Position numbers and translations under genes: made by a program | Part shown: in pieces, positions 1-6,740 of the stretch | Position numbering within the stretch: position 1 is the first letter of the stretch | Layout of the letters: the number at the start of each line of letters is the position of its first letter | The notes under the pieces: model-generated | The model's database searches: none | Seen by the model: the letters and a program-made list of their open reading frames with translations, nothing else | Told to the model about the DNA's origin: nothing | Assembly (NCBI GenBank): GCA_027386095.1 | Contig: DAHXUN010000003.1 | Span: forward strand, 1-64,000 | Reading direction: 5' to 3' | DNA length: 64,000 nt | Source of the DNA: Nitrososphaerota archaeon | GTDB lineage: Archaea > Thermoproteota > Nitrososphaeria > Nitrososphaerales > UBA183

Positions 1-213
1 GCGTCCTCACCGATTCTCGACGTCGCGACTCAGGGCAGGACCGAAAAGGAGGTCAAGGAGAATCTGGCAGACCTGATCAACGAATACCTCAGGGATCCAG
101 ATACCCGAAAGCCGTCTCTAGACGAGCTGATGTCGCTCACCCTGGCGAACATCCCTGTACGCATTCCGGAAAGCATACTCCATGGCAAGACTGCGTCCTC
201 TCCCTCGTCGTAA
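1..213 (+). CDS. hicB: HicB-like antitoxin, 3' part only
   Basis: An open frame runs from base 1 to a TAA at 211-213, so the 5' end lies outside the window. The peptide contains DVATQGRTEKEVKENLADLI, the pattern of the HicB RNase-H-like fold (aspartate, then a T-E-x-E helix), and ends in a short tail that may be DNA-binding. It overlaps the next gene by 32 bp, as usual for hicBA pairs, although here the antitoxin comes first. By family knowledge HicB binds and neutralises the HicA RNase and represses the operon. The 71 visible residues fit the C-terminal part of a HicB of about 80-130 residues. Confidence 0.75.
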   Translation, partial: ASSPILDVATQGRTEKEVKENLADLINEYLRDPDTRKPSLDELMSLTLANIPVRIPESILHGKTASSPSS

Positions 214-397
214 GGTAGTCGACATTCTGAAGGCGAACGGGTTTGAAGAGGTACGGTCCGGGAAGCACGCCACCTTCAAGAAGAAATTAGGAGACCGGGT
301 CCTGACGACTTGGGTGCCCCACCACGGCGAGGTCACCATCTTCGTGATCCAATACATCATCAAACAGGCAGAGAAACAACGCACGGAATTCGAGTGA
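182..397 (+). CDS. hicA: HicA-like mRNA interferase toxin (YcfA family)
   Basis: This 71-residue protein has the HicA layout: an N-terminal helix ending VVDILKANGFEEVR, then SGKHATFKK with the expected catalytic histidine, a short beta segment and V-P-H-H-G followed by an IIKQA helix. HicA is a small double-stranded-RNA-binding-like RNase that cleaves mRNA when HicB is lost. The ATG at 182 lies inside the preceding antitoxin frame, giving a 32-bp overlap consistent with co-translation. No key residue is obviously missing, so the pair may be active. Confidence 0.85.
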   Translation: MARLRPLPRRKVVDILKANGFEEVRSGKHATFKKKLGDRVLTTWVPHHGEVTIFVIQYIIKQAEKQRTEFE

Positions 398-474
398 AGG
401 CCGTAAGGATTGCAGCGCGTGGGTGACTAAATACGGGCCGCAGAGTTAGGTAGCTGTTGAGTTCACCGGCACTG

Positions 475-583
475 CTCGGTGCCATGCCTTCGAGTCCTCA
501 TCGACTCGGTTCGTGTCAGGGAGGCCAAGGGTCTGGGCCGGAAATATCGCGATGTGAAGTGGTCAGGCTCCTTCCGGCCCATA
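475..583 (+). repeat. Dispersed stem-loop repeat, copy 1
   Basis: Arms GGGCCGGAA (535-543) and TTCCGGCCC (572-580) pair perfectly around a 28-nt loop containing GATGTGAAGTGGTCAGG. The upstream part, from the CTCGGTGCC near 475, resembles the upstream part of copy 2. Another small hairpin, CGAGTC/GACTCG, lies at about 490-507. The copy sits between hicA and a decayed methyltransferase. Confidence 0.75.
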
Positions 584-665
584 CTAACACCCATGTGAAT
601 CCGCAAAAAGGGCGCTACGAGACCCAATCTTAACGGAGCACAGATGGACAAACAGATGATCGTGT

Positions 666-1253
666 TCACGATGCGTGAAAAACGCGAGAATTTGGCACGG
701 CGCGAGGGACTTGCATGCATAGGAGACCGTAGTGGAAAGGCCCTGCGTCGACCCTCTTGAGCACCTCGAAGCTGTTTTCCGCAAATATTCGCCTGGACTC
801 GACTTCGGTGAGCGTGATTTCTGACGGCGGCCCGAACGTGCTGTCCTCCTTCTTCCAGTCGATGCCCACGGCAATCCCGTCTGGCTTCATGATTCTAGCG
901 ACCTCCCTCAAGAAAGCGCCATTGTCTCTTATGTCGTGGAGGACGTTGGCGAAGAAGGCCATGTTGATCGAAGCATCCGGGAGCGCGGTTCTCGCCACGT
1001 CTGCCTCCGTAGCCACGACCGTGCTTTCGACCGCACCGTGCTGCTTCAAGTTCTCCCTCAGGCCTTGAAGTATTCTGGAATCATGGCCGATTGCGTATGC
1101 CTTCCCTCTCTCTCCTATGGCCTTCGAGAAGGGAACAGTGAAGAATCCGTTCCAGCGGCCCAGGTTGGCGACCACAAGACCGGCCCTGACCCCAATTTGT
1201 GCGTGGATTTGCCCCGGGTTCTGCATCTTTCGTTTAAGCTCAAACGTTGGCAT
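666..1253 (-). CDS. Class I SAM methyltransferase-like protein, SAM-binding motif degraded
   Basis: The protein resembles UbiE/Methyltransf_11 enzymes (FELKRKMQNPGQI at the N-terminus, then LPDASINMAFFANVLHD and a LREVARIMKPDG strand-helix). The glycine-rich motif I, normally like ADLGCGNGFFT, reads ANLGRWNGFFT, and the acidic residue after strand 2 is also absent (AIGHDSR). SAM binding is therefore doubtful. The ATG at 1253 fits the family start better than an upstream ATG at 1337. The last 15 residues do not look like a family C-terminus. It may be decaying, in keeping with the broken genes next to it. Confidence 0.55.
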   Translation of the reverse strand: MPTFELKRKMQNPGQIHAQIGVRAGLVVANLGRWNGFFTVPFSKAIGERGKAYAIGHDSRILQGLRENLKQHGAVESTVVATEADVARTALPDASINMAFFANVLHDIRDNGAFLREVARIMKPDGIAVGIDWKKEDSTFGPPSEITLTEVESRRIFAENSFEVLKRVDAGPFHYGLLCMQVPRAVPNSRVFHAS

Positions 1254-1370
1254 GGCGTGAAATCCTTCTTCGCCCTTTCTGTTCCGAAGGCGCGAATGCG
1301 ACGACAACGTTCTTCCTCTACTGACTCGGAATCGCATCCGGAAAGGTTTGTCGGTGGAGCAGGATTGTCG

Positions 1371-1853
1371 TCAGAACAGGGCCCTCTTCTTTTTTGTCGA
1401 AGACTTCGGCATGAAGAGGAAAGCGGTTCCCACTACGAAGATCAGCACTATCATCAGGTAGAAGCTCGTGGTCAAACCCGAATAGTCGTTCAGTGCGAGC
1501 AAGCCAACTACCGCTGGTCCAACTGCCATTCCTCCCTGGCTGCCTAACCCTCAGACCACCGAATTAGCTGTGGAAGAGGGCCCTTGGACGTAGTCCTGTA
1601 TGATCAAGAGTAACTGCGGGAATCCGGAGAATGTGAAGAAACCAAAGACACCGAGCATGACCAAGGCTTCCATTCCCATTGTGTTGATGTACCCGACGAT
1701 GGTCACCGCAGTACGGAATGAAGTGAGAGACAGCGGGATTTTCTTGTCGAACTTCCTTGTAAGATAGCCGAAGACTGGCGGCCCAGGATGCGCCTCCGAT
1801 TCAATCGCCCTGGCCCCCGACATCTCCGGAGCGTCTGTCGTCAGGCGGACCAA
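1371..1853 (-). pseudogene. MFS transporter remnant, truncated and frameshifted
   Basis: Two adjoining minus-strand frames make up a C-terminal third of a major facilitator transporter. The upstream frame (1551-1853) contains PVFGYLTRKFDKKIPLS, the cytoplasmic loop and basic motif between helices, followed by two membrane helices. The frame then changes near 1550 and resumes as GMAVGPAVVGLLALNDYSG plus a helix FYLMIVLIFVVGTAFLF, ending at a TGA at 1371-1373 after a lysine-rich tail. About 160 of the usual 400 residues remain and the N-terminal half is missing. It lies directly downstream of the radical-SAM gene, so it may once have exported that enzyme's product. Confidence 0.7.
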
Positions 1854-1895
1854 CCAAGGGATTGCTCACAGCCGTGCTGCCACGCATGTCTCCGC

Positions 1896-2978
1896 CTAGG
1901 GTATGATTTCACAGCCGTTATTGAATACAGGATACTTGAAGTCAGACAGCTTCACAACTCCGTGCTCGGCGAAAGCTTTTACACGCGGTTGGGCTTCGCG
2001 CAGCTCCTTCACCAAGTGCTTCACTGTGGTGCAGATTAGAGAATAGCCGTCCTGTCGTAGCAGATGTTGTGACCTGTTGACGAACAGGCACCTGCCCCCG
2101 CAGACGTCTATGATGTCGCACGACGAACAGGGATCACCAACGGTTGCAACATCGCGGAGAGATGCAGGGGTGTTTCTGAAAATGGAGCCGACTATGGAAA
2201 AATCGAAGTCGACCGAGACCGGGCAAACGGAGACTCTTCCGTCGGGCAGAACCGAAAAGAAATCAAGGCCTGAGCCGCAACGCAACCTGGCTTTCTCGCC
2301 CGACAACAGCGATTCCATGACTCCTATGAACGGAACCATGCCCTCGACTCTGCCCGCACGCTCCATCTCGTCCACCCACGAGTCCACCAGTGAGGAGATT
2401 CCAGAGTTGTATTTCGCGACCCACTCCTGGATTCCCGGTTCGGTGTATTCTCCTGCTTCCCAGAACATCCCGAAGTCGAGCTGCCAGTGCACATGGTCGA
2501 ACAGCCCAGAGCGCAAAAGGTGCCGCACATTCTCCTTGATGTCGGTCCCCTGGGCCACGGTCATCCTTGCCACCAGGTCCCCCCTAAACCCTCTCCTTCT
2601 GATTAGCTCAACATTGCGCACCACGCGCTCGTAGACCCCCTTCCCCCTCTGCCTATCTGTGACTTCCTCTGTCCCGTCTATCGAGACGAGGACCGTGCTG
2701 AGCTTCGAGAGATACCTCGGCTCGACCCTGTCTAGATGAATCCCATTCGTCTGCAGCACGAAGCGCCCGGGCATCTCGTCCATCATGGCCTGCATTGTTC
2801 CAACACGCAGAAGGGGCTCCCCTCCATAGAACTCGACTACCGGGTTTCTGTCCTGCCTCAAGAACGACCCGAGTTCGGCCGTGGAGTACTGGATTTCCTT
2901 GGGAGGGGTGTCACTCCCACCTCCGCAGTACTTGCAAAGCAGATTGCATTCTTTCGTCAGAATCACGTGATAGTGCAT
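1896..2978 (-). CDS. Radical SAM/SPASM enzyme, AF1577-like putative peptide-modifying family
   Basis: The 360-residue protein opens with MHYHVILTKECNLLCKYC, carrying the CxxxCxxC motif for the SAM-binding 4Fe-4S cluster (Cys11, 15, 18), followed by VEFYGGEPLL (the GGE motif). The C-terminal third has SPASM-type cysteines: RCGSG, VCPVS, a CSSCDIIDVCGGRC block and a late LICTT, enough for auxiliary clusters. Such enzymes typically modify peptides or small proteins. The N-terminus and layout recall the archaeal AF1577 family of predicted peptide modifiers. No convincing precursor peptide is seen next to it. A TATA-like box at about 3011-3019 suggests its own promoter. Confidence 0.8.
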   Translation of the reverse strand: MHYHVILTKECNLLCKYCGGGSDTPPKEIQYSTAELGSFLRQDRNPVVEFYGGEPLLRVGTMQAMMDEMPGRFVLQTNGIHLDRVEPRYLSKLSTVLVSIDGTEEVTDRQRGKGVYERVVRNVELIRRRGFRGDLVARMTVAQGTDIKENVRHLLRSGLFDHVHWQLDFGMFWEAGEYTEPGIQEWVAKYNSGISSLVDSWVDEMERAGRVEGMVPFIGVMESLLSGEKARLRCGSGLDFFSVLPDGRVSVCPVSVDFDFSIVGSIFRNTPASLRDVATVGDPCSSCDIIDVCGGRCLFVNRSQHLLRQDGYSLICTTVKHLVKELREAQPRVKAFAEHGVVKLSDFKYPVFNNGCEIIP

Positions 2979-3010
2979 GCTTCGGGGCTGATTGGATTTA
3001 GGGGTTTTAG

Positions 3011-3019
3011 ATTATAAGG
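3011..3019 (-). promoter_or_regulatory. TATA box for the radical-SAM gene
   Basis: On the minus strand CCTTATAAT lies about 33-41 bp upstream of the ATG at 2978, typical spacing for an archaeal promoter with a very short leader. Confidence 0.5.
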
Positions 3020-3060
3020 TGTTTCCCAATGAAAGACCCGCGGTGAGGTCCAATCGGGCC

Positions 3061-3297
3061 CTAGGATGCCACCATGATGACTTTGTTCCTCGCCCTGGCG
3101 CCGCTCACTAGCGCCAGCTCCGATTTCGGGACGTCGAGATAATCTGACATAATTTCTAGGAGCCTTCTGTTGGCCCTTCCGCGTTCTGCCGTTTCGTCGA
3201 CCCGAACTTCGAAGGTCTCGTCGTCTATCTTGACCACGTCCGCCTTCCTGGCTTTCGGCACCGCATGGACTTTCAATAGCAGGGTGCGCCATCCCAC
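3061..3297 (-). CDS. DUF167/YggU family protein
   Basis: This 78-residue protein matches DUF167: the basic strand LLLKVHAVPKARKADVV, an acidic turn, the signature ETAERGRANRRLLEIMSDYL, and VSGARARNKVIMV at the end. The fold is a small alpha/beta domain of unknown function present in bacteria and archaea. Length is typical. It lies about 80 bp upstream of the radical-SAM gene on the same strand, which has its own promoter, so co-transcription is not required. Confidence 0.85.
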   Translation of the reverse strand: MGWRTLLLKVHAVPKARKADVVKIDDETFEVRVDETAERGRANRRLLEIMSDYLDVPKSELALVSGARARNKVIMVAS

Positions 3298-3450
3298 TCG
3301 CCTGCCTTCTGTAAGACTTTTGGTGGTTTCGCGGTGCCGCCACTTTTGGAGTGATTCCCAAATGGCCCATGATGCAGTCCGTTCGACAGGCGAGACTCGG
3401 GCGGCACCATTCCAGATGACGGCCCAAGCCCTGGAGATTCGCTAAGACGA

Positions 3451-3585
3451 TTAAGCAAATCTCTTCAGCTTCACGACATCTAACAACCTGGAGGGCACCG
3501 GGTCTTCCTCCAGTGCTAGAATCGCATCTCCGACCGCCTTCTTCCTTTCGGGTCCAGCATTTCCGCTGTTCGGAGTGCGCGACGT
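3451..3585 (-). pseudogene. RelE/ParE-like toxin remnant
   Basis: The frame right after the stop of the 3586-3780 gene encodes GPERKKAVGDAILALEEDPVP, followed by VVKLKRF and a stop at 3451-3453. This resembles the central helix and following strand of RelE toxins (a K-A-I-x-x-L-x-x-x-P pattern, then V-K-K-L-K). Both ends of the usual 85-95 residue toxin are missing and no start codon is apparent. I read it as a decayed toxin beside its antitoxin. The match is short, so confidence is low. Confidence 0.4.
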
Positions 3586-3780
3586 TTAATCGCTATAGCG
3601 AACGCCAAGGGCACCCATTAGCTCTCTTTCTGTGGCTAGGTCCCTCCCCTTGATGGCTTTCTTCTCAGCGGCAGTCGGTTTGTCAACGGGGATGACTCTG
3701 CCCACTAGCTCTTTGTAGAGCACCATCCGCTCTCGTACTTCCTCTTTTATCTCGTGCAAGGTCTGATCCGCCTTGGCCAT
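3586..3780 (-). CDS. Small antitoxin-like protein (RelB/VapB type?)
   Basis: A 64-residue charged protein with a helical N-terminal half (HEIKEEVRERMVLYKELVG) and a C-terminal segment PTAAEKKAIKGRDLATERE, resembling the flexible toxin-binding tail of RelB-type antitoxins. It is followed in the same frame, after one stop codon, by a RelE-like fragment, which supports the assignment. If the toxin is dead, the antitoxin may persist without a target. It could also be an unrelated small protein. Confidence 0.5.
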   Translation of the reverse strand: MAKADQTLHEIKEEVRERMVLYKELVGRVIPVDKPTAAEKKAIKGRDLATERELMGALGVRYSD

Positions 3781-4031
3781 CTGGCGATTCTGATGCTCCT
3801 TCCGTACATTAATGCATATCAGGTTGAGTGCGAAGTAACGGAAACGGAAGGAAGCTCGCCTGCGCCAGCCTACGCCCTTCGGGCTCGGCAGGGAGGGAGA
3901 GAGAGTTGGGGTCCGATCGGGAACTGGAGAAAACTTGGCGCTTGCACTGTCGAATGGAACCGAGTACGTCCTTGTTCGCTACCGAGTCTAGGACCTGTGA
4001 TAACAGGCCCCATGCAAGAGTAACGGAAGAA

Positions 4032-4502
4032 TCAACACTGTAGCATGCAAGTGCTCACAGTCGATGAGCTCTGACCAGAGGGTATGTGAATCGTAATCCA
4101 TACCAACTGTTGTGGCTCGACGCTGACGGAGACGGTGTAATTACGGTTACCCTGAGTCACAACCAAACTGTACTTCCCATCATAAGAGGGTTGAATGTTG
4201 ACCGTTCCGCTAGCTGGTACAACTAGATTGTATATGGGGGTAATCATGGTACCGTTGCCGCACTCCACCGAAACAGTTCCAGATATTCTTGCTCCATCGA
4301 CTGGCAACCCAGAGTCATTCAGCACAGTCGCGCGCAGACTGCCAATAGAACCAATTTGTACACACGTCACTTGTGTGGTGTTCCTCAGGTCAGGGACTAC
4401 AAAGAACGCCACGAGCGCGGCGACTAGGACTATTGCAACAACTCCGATAACAGGGAACAGCCGAATTCTCTGGGGTCGCCCAGAGTTCTTTGAGGCCAAC
4501 AT
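4032..4502 (-). CDS. Membrane-anchored extracytoplasmic beta-sandwich protein
   Basis: The 156-residue protein has a basic N-terminus (NSGRPQRIRLFP), one hydrophobic segment at about residues 16-36 (VIGVVAIVLVAALVAFFVV), and an outside domain with SLRATVLNDSGLPVDGARIS and a later YDGKYSLVVTQG, the pattern of carboxypeptidase-regulatory or Ig-like folds. Several cysteines (VTCVQ, VECGN and two near the end) suggest disulfides. No function is recognised. A minus-strand AT-rich box near 4530 precedes the ATG. A CCTGT/ACAGG hairpin at 3994-4007 lies just past the stop. Confidence 0.65.
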   Translation of the reverse strand: MLASKNSGRPQRIRLFPVIGVVAIVLVAALVAFFVVPDLRNTTQVTCVQIGSIGSLRATVLNDSGLPVDGARISGTVSVECGNGTMITPIYNLVVPASGTVNIQPSYDGKYSLVVTQGNRNYTVSVSVEPQQLVWITIHIPSGQSSSTVSTCMLQC

Positions 4503-4647
4503 AACAGAGCCATCACGACAGAATACAAATGCTTTATGTCCGATAGATAGATTTTATGTGGCCGGGAGAACTATCTAAAGTAGCCTAGACCGAGCTCTGT
4601 TAGGCGACGTTATCGGCAATCCTATCCGATGTCGATCTATAACCCCG

Positions 4648-4775
4648 TTCGGTGCCAAAGGCTCGTACCCACCCCGTCTCGAACCCTTGTCAGGAGGCCA
4701 AGGGTCTGGGCCGGAAAACTAGACGAGTGAAGTGGTCAGGTTCCCTCCGGCCCATCTTGAAAATAGCTCAGAGTG
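4648..4775 (+). repeat. Dispersed stem-loop repeat, copy 2
   Basis: Arms GGGCCGGA (4708-4715) and TCCGGCCC (4746-4753) flank a loop with GAGTGAAGTGGTCAGG. Upstream it shares TTCGGTGCC and TGTCAGGAGGCCAAGGGTCT with copy 1. Downstream it shares CATCTTGAAAATAGCTCAG with copy 3 (one base differs). It is the longest copy and bridges the other two. Confidence 0.8.
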
Positions 4776-4853
4776 CACGCGTCCTCCCGCGTCCCCGTCC
4801 ATGGGATTGGTTGGGCACTTCAAATCGGCAATAGTAGCTATCCTGATTGGTGG

Positions 4854-4861
4854 TTATATAC
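4854..4861 (+). promoter_or_regulatory. TATA box for the coiled-coil gene
   Basis: TTATATAC lies 26-33 bp upstream of the ATG at 4887, implying a leaderless or nearly leaderless transcript. Confidence 0.6.
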
Positions 4862-4886
4862 GACCAAGGCGTAATTTTTACGAGAC

Positions 4887-5129
4887 ATGGCCGAGAAGAT
4901 TCCTGGCTGGCTTCAGAAGGTGCTTATGCCGCAGATAGGCGAGGTGAAAGGCGAACTGAAGGCGATGAACGCAAGAATGGAAGGTGATTTCAAGGTGCTC
5001 CATTCAGAAATCAAGAGGGTGGAGGAGACGCTCGGCACGAAAATCGACGAACTGGACAAGCGTATGGACGTAACCAGACGCTTGGCCGCAGTCGAAGAGC
5101 AGGTCAGGGAGCTGCGCGCCAAGGCCTAG
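4887..5129 (+). CDS. Small coiled-coil protein
   Basis: The 80-residue protein begins AEKIPGWLQKVLMPQIGEVK and continues as a heptad-rich helix (EIKRVEETLGTKIDELDKRM) to a lysine end. Small coiled-coil proteins like this are frequent in archaeal genomes, often near regulators, but their role is unknown. The TATA box 26 bp upstream supports expression and this start. It lies between two copies of the dispersed repeat. Confidence 0.7.
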   Translation: MAEKIPGWLQKVLMPQIGEVKGELKAMNARMEGDFKVLHSEIKRVEETLGTKIDELDKRMDVTRRLAAVEEQVRELRAKA

Positions 5130-5180
5130 CTTGGGTTGCCTGGCAGAACTTCTCTGCGGCTTGCCAAACACTCCTGTCTG

Positions 5181-5283
5181 GTTCGAGCTCGGTCCTCGTG
5201 GAGGGGCCAAGCACCTGGGCCGGAAGTGTCGGGATGTGAAGTGATTGGGTTCCTTCCAGCCCATCTGAAAATAGCTCAGAGTG
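5181..5283 (+). repeat. Dispersed stem-loop repeat, copy 3
   Basis: Arms GGGCCGGAA (5217-5225) and TTCCAGCCC (5254-5262) pair with one C-A mismatch. The loop has GGGATGTGAAGTGATTGGG. The 3' flank CATCTGAAAATAGCTCAGAG nearly matches copy 2. It lies in the gap downstream of the coiled-coil gene. Confidence 0.75.
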
Positions 5284-5407
5284 AACTTTATTAGGCAAAT
5301 GCGAGTTGATTCTGACTATCTCGAATGTGTACGTCGACGCCTCGGAGAATCTGCAATGTGGGAATGACGTCCTCAACTAGATGGAAAGCACATGGATTAC
5401 GAAGAGC

Positions 5408-6046
5408 TTATTGCACATATCCGCACTGATGTACAACCGGACCCGCGACGCCAGGACCACAGGCAACTACCACGACATCCATGTTGCTTACTCCCACGAT
5501 TTGAAACGTCGGGAGGGTCGAATACAGGGTGGGACTGCAAAGTGGAATCTCGCTGCGTGAGATATCGTTAGGGATTGGTCCAATAACCAAGGGAATCCAT
5601 TCGCAGCCTCCGATCGCCATCCAATAAACCCCCTGGGCTGCTCCTTTGGACGCCGATACGGTGTAGGTCGCTGTGACGTTAGTAGCTCCATGGTAAGAGA
5701 CCGATATTGGAGAGACCGATGCGTTGATTCCGGCACACCCATTGTTGCATGTAACCAAGGTTCCGTTCTCCCCGATGTAGGACGAGATGCCGGCTGCGAA
5801 ATTCCAACTTTCGTTGCTCTTGTTTCCGTTCGCCGGGAGAGCCCAAACGACGCATAACTTCGACTCGGAGGGGGCAGACAAAATGAACACATCGGAGTAA
5901 TTCACGTTAGAAGGTTGCGGACTGACTTGGTCTGCACATCCAGAACCTGCGGTTACCTGACTCTCGGCGCGGCCGAAGAAGTATCCGGCCCCCACACCAG
6001 CCACGATTAGGACAACTATCAGCGTGGCTACAAACTCGTTTTTCAT
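5408..6046 (-). CDS. Membrane-anchored secreted protein of unknown function
   Basis: The 212-residue protein starts MKNEFVATLIVVLIVAGVG, an uncleaved signal-anchor, then GYFFGRAES and an extracytoplasmic domain rich in Ser, Thr and Asn with many N-x-S/T sites (NVNYSD, NGNKSNES, NASVS). Cysteines occur as spaced pairs. The topology resembles its neighbour at 4032. TATA-like GTATATTC at about 6070-6078 lies 25-30 bp upstream of the ATG, implying a leaderless start. The function cannot be told from sequence. Confidence 0.65.
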   Translation of the reverse strand: MKNEFVATLIVVLIVAGVGAGYFFGRAESQVTAGSGCADQVSPQPSNVNYSDVFILSAPSESKLCVVWALPANGNKSNESWNFAAGISSYIGENGTLVTCNNGCAGINASVSPISVSYHGATNVTATYTVSASKGAAQGVYWMAIGGCEWIPLVIGPIPNDISRSEIPLCSPTLYSTLPTFQIVGVSNMDVVVVACGPGVAGPVVHQCGYVQ

Positions 6047-6090
6047 GCCCTCCGCTAGATTGTTTGGCTGAATATACGCCTAATCATAGC

Positions 6091-6176
6091 ACCTGCTTCG
6101 GATTCGAACCGAGGCCATTAACGGGAAGGGGTTCACTTAGAGAACTACGCTCATCCGTTCAGCCCGCCCCCAGGTC
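6091..6176 (-). pseudogene. Degenerate tRNA-like sequence (class II shape)
   Basis: On the minus strand there is a D-arm-like GGCTGAACGGATGAGC, an anticodon-stem-like GTTC/GAAC enclosing TCTAAGT, a long variable stretch and a T-arm CTCGG-TTCGAAT-CCGAA. The about 87-nt length and long variable region recall Leu or Ser tRNAs. The acceptor arms do not pair, U33 is not conserved and the T stem has a mismatch. It is best read as a decayed tRNA or a partial copy left by integration. Confidence 0.35.
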
Positions 6177-6382
6177 GCTGTGAACCCGCTTTGTTGTTCC
6201 ACACGTGATTCATGGATGAAAAGTCCTTCCGGCAGTACATATTCTCTATGCTATCAAGTAAACTGATTGATGCTTCGGCGCCAGTTGACACCGGTCAGCC
6301 AAACCCGTGATATCAATCACCGCTGATTCTGAACCTCCAACATGCCCTTCGGCTCCCCTCGGGAGTAGACCAATTCGGAACC

Positions 6383-6390
6383 TTTATATG
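6383..6390 (+). promoter_or_regulatory. TATA box for the regulator-merA operon
   Basis: TTTATATG lies 26-33 bp upstream of the ATG at 6416. An ATG at 6404 in the same frame is closer than usual, so 6416 is preferred as the start. Confidence 0.6.
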
Positions 6391-6415
6391 ACATTGATTA
6401 CATATGACGTTCATG

Positions 6416-6739
6416 TCAGACAAGGTTGTCGAGATCAAGTCCCACGTGGTCCTTTTTCAAGCCCTTGCCAGCCCTATGCGAGTACGCATACTCCACGCGC
6501 TTCGCGAACCAGCTATGAGTCTAACGCAGACCAGTGATGAAGCTGGTGTGAAGCAGACGAACGCCTCCCACAACCTCCGGCGTCGCGTGGTCTGCGGGTT
6601 GATTACAGTAGCGCGACTGGGGAAGTCTAGAATCTATTCCTTGAGCAAAGAAACAGTCTTACCGATCTTGGAAATCATGGCGAATCATCTGCGGAAATCT
6701 GCCGGCAGCCTCCCGAACTCCGACTTGCTGGAAAGGTAG
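6416..6739 (+). CDS. ArsR-type winged-helix regulator of the mer cassette
   Basis: The 107-residue protein has an ArsR/HTH_20-like winged helix: FQALASPMRVRILHALREP, then MSLTQTSDEAGVKQTNASHN (recognition helix) and a wing ending SRIYSLSKE. Its stop is 1 bp before merA, so the two are co-transcribed. By analogy with other mer operons it probably represses the cassette and releases on mercury, although no dense cysteine metal site is visible and sensing may use another signal. The ATG at 6416 fits the TATA box at 6383. Confidence 0.75.
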   Translation, partial: SDKVVEIKSHVVLFQALASPMRVRILHALREPAMSLTQTSDEAGVKQTNASHNLRRRVVCGLITVARLGKSRIYSLSKETVLPILEIMANHLRKSAGSLPNSDLLER

Positions 6740-6740
6740 A

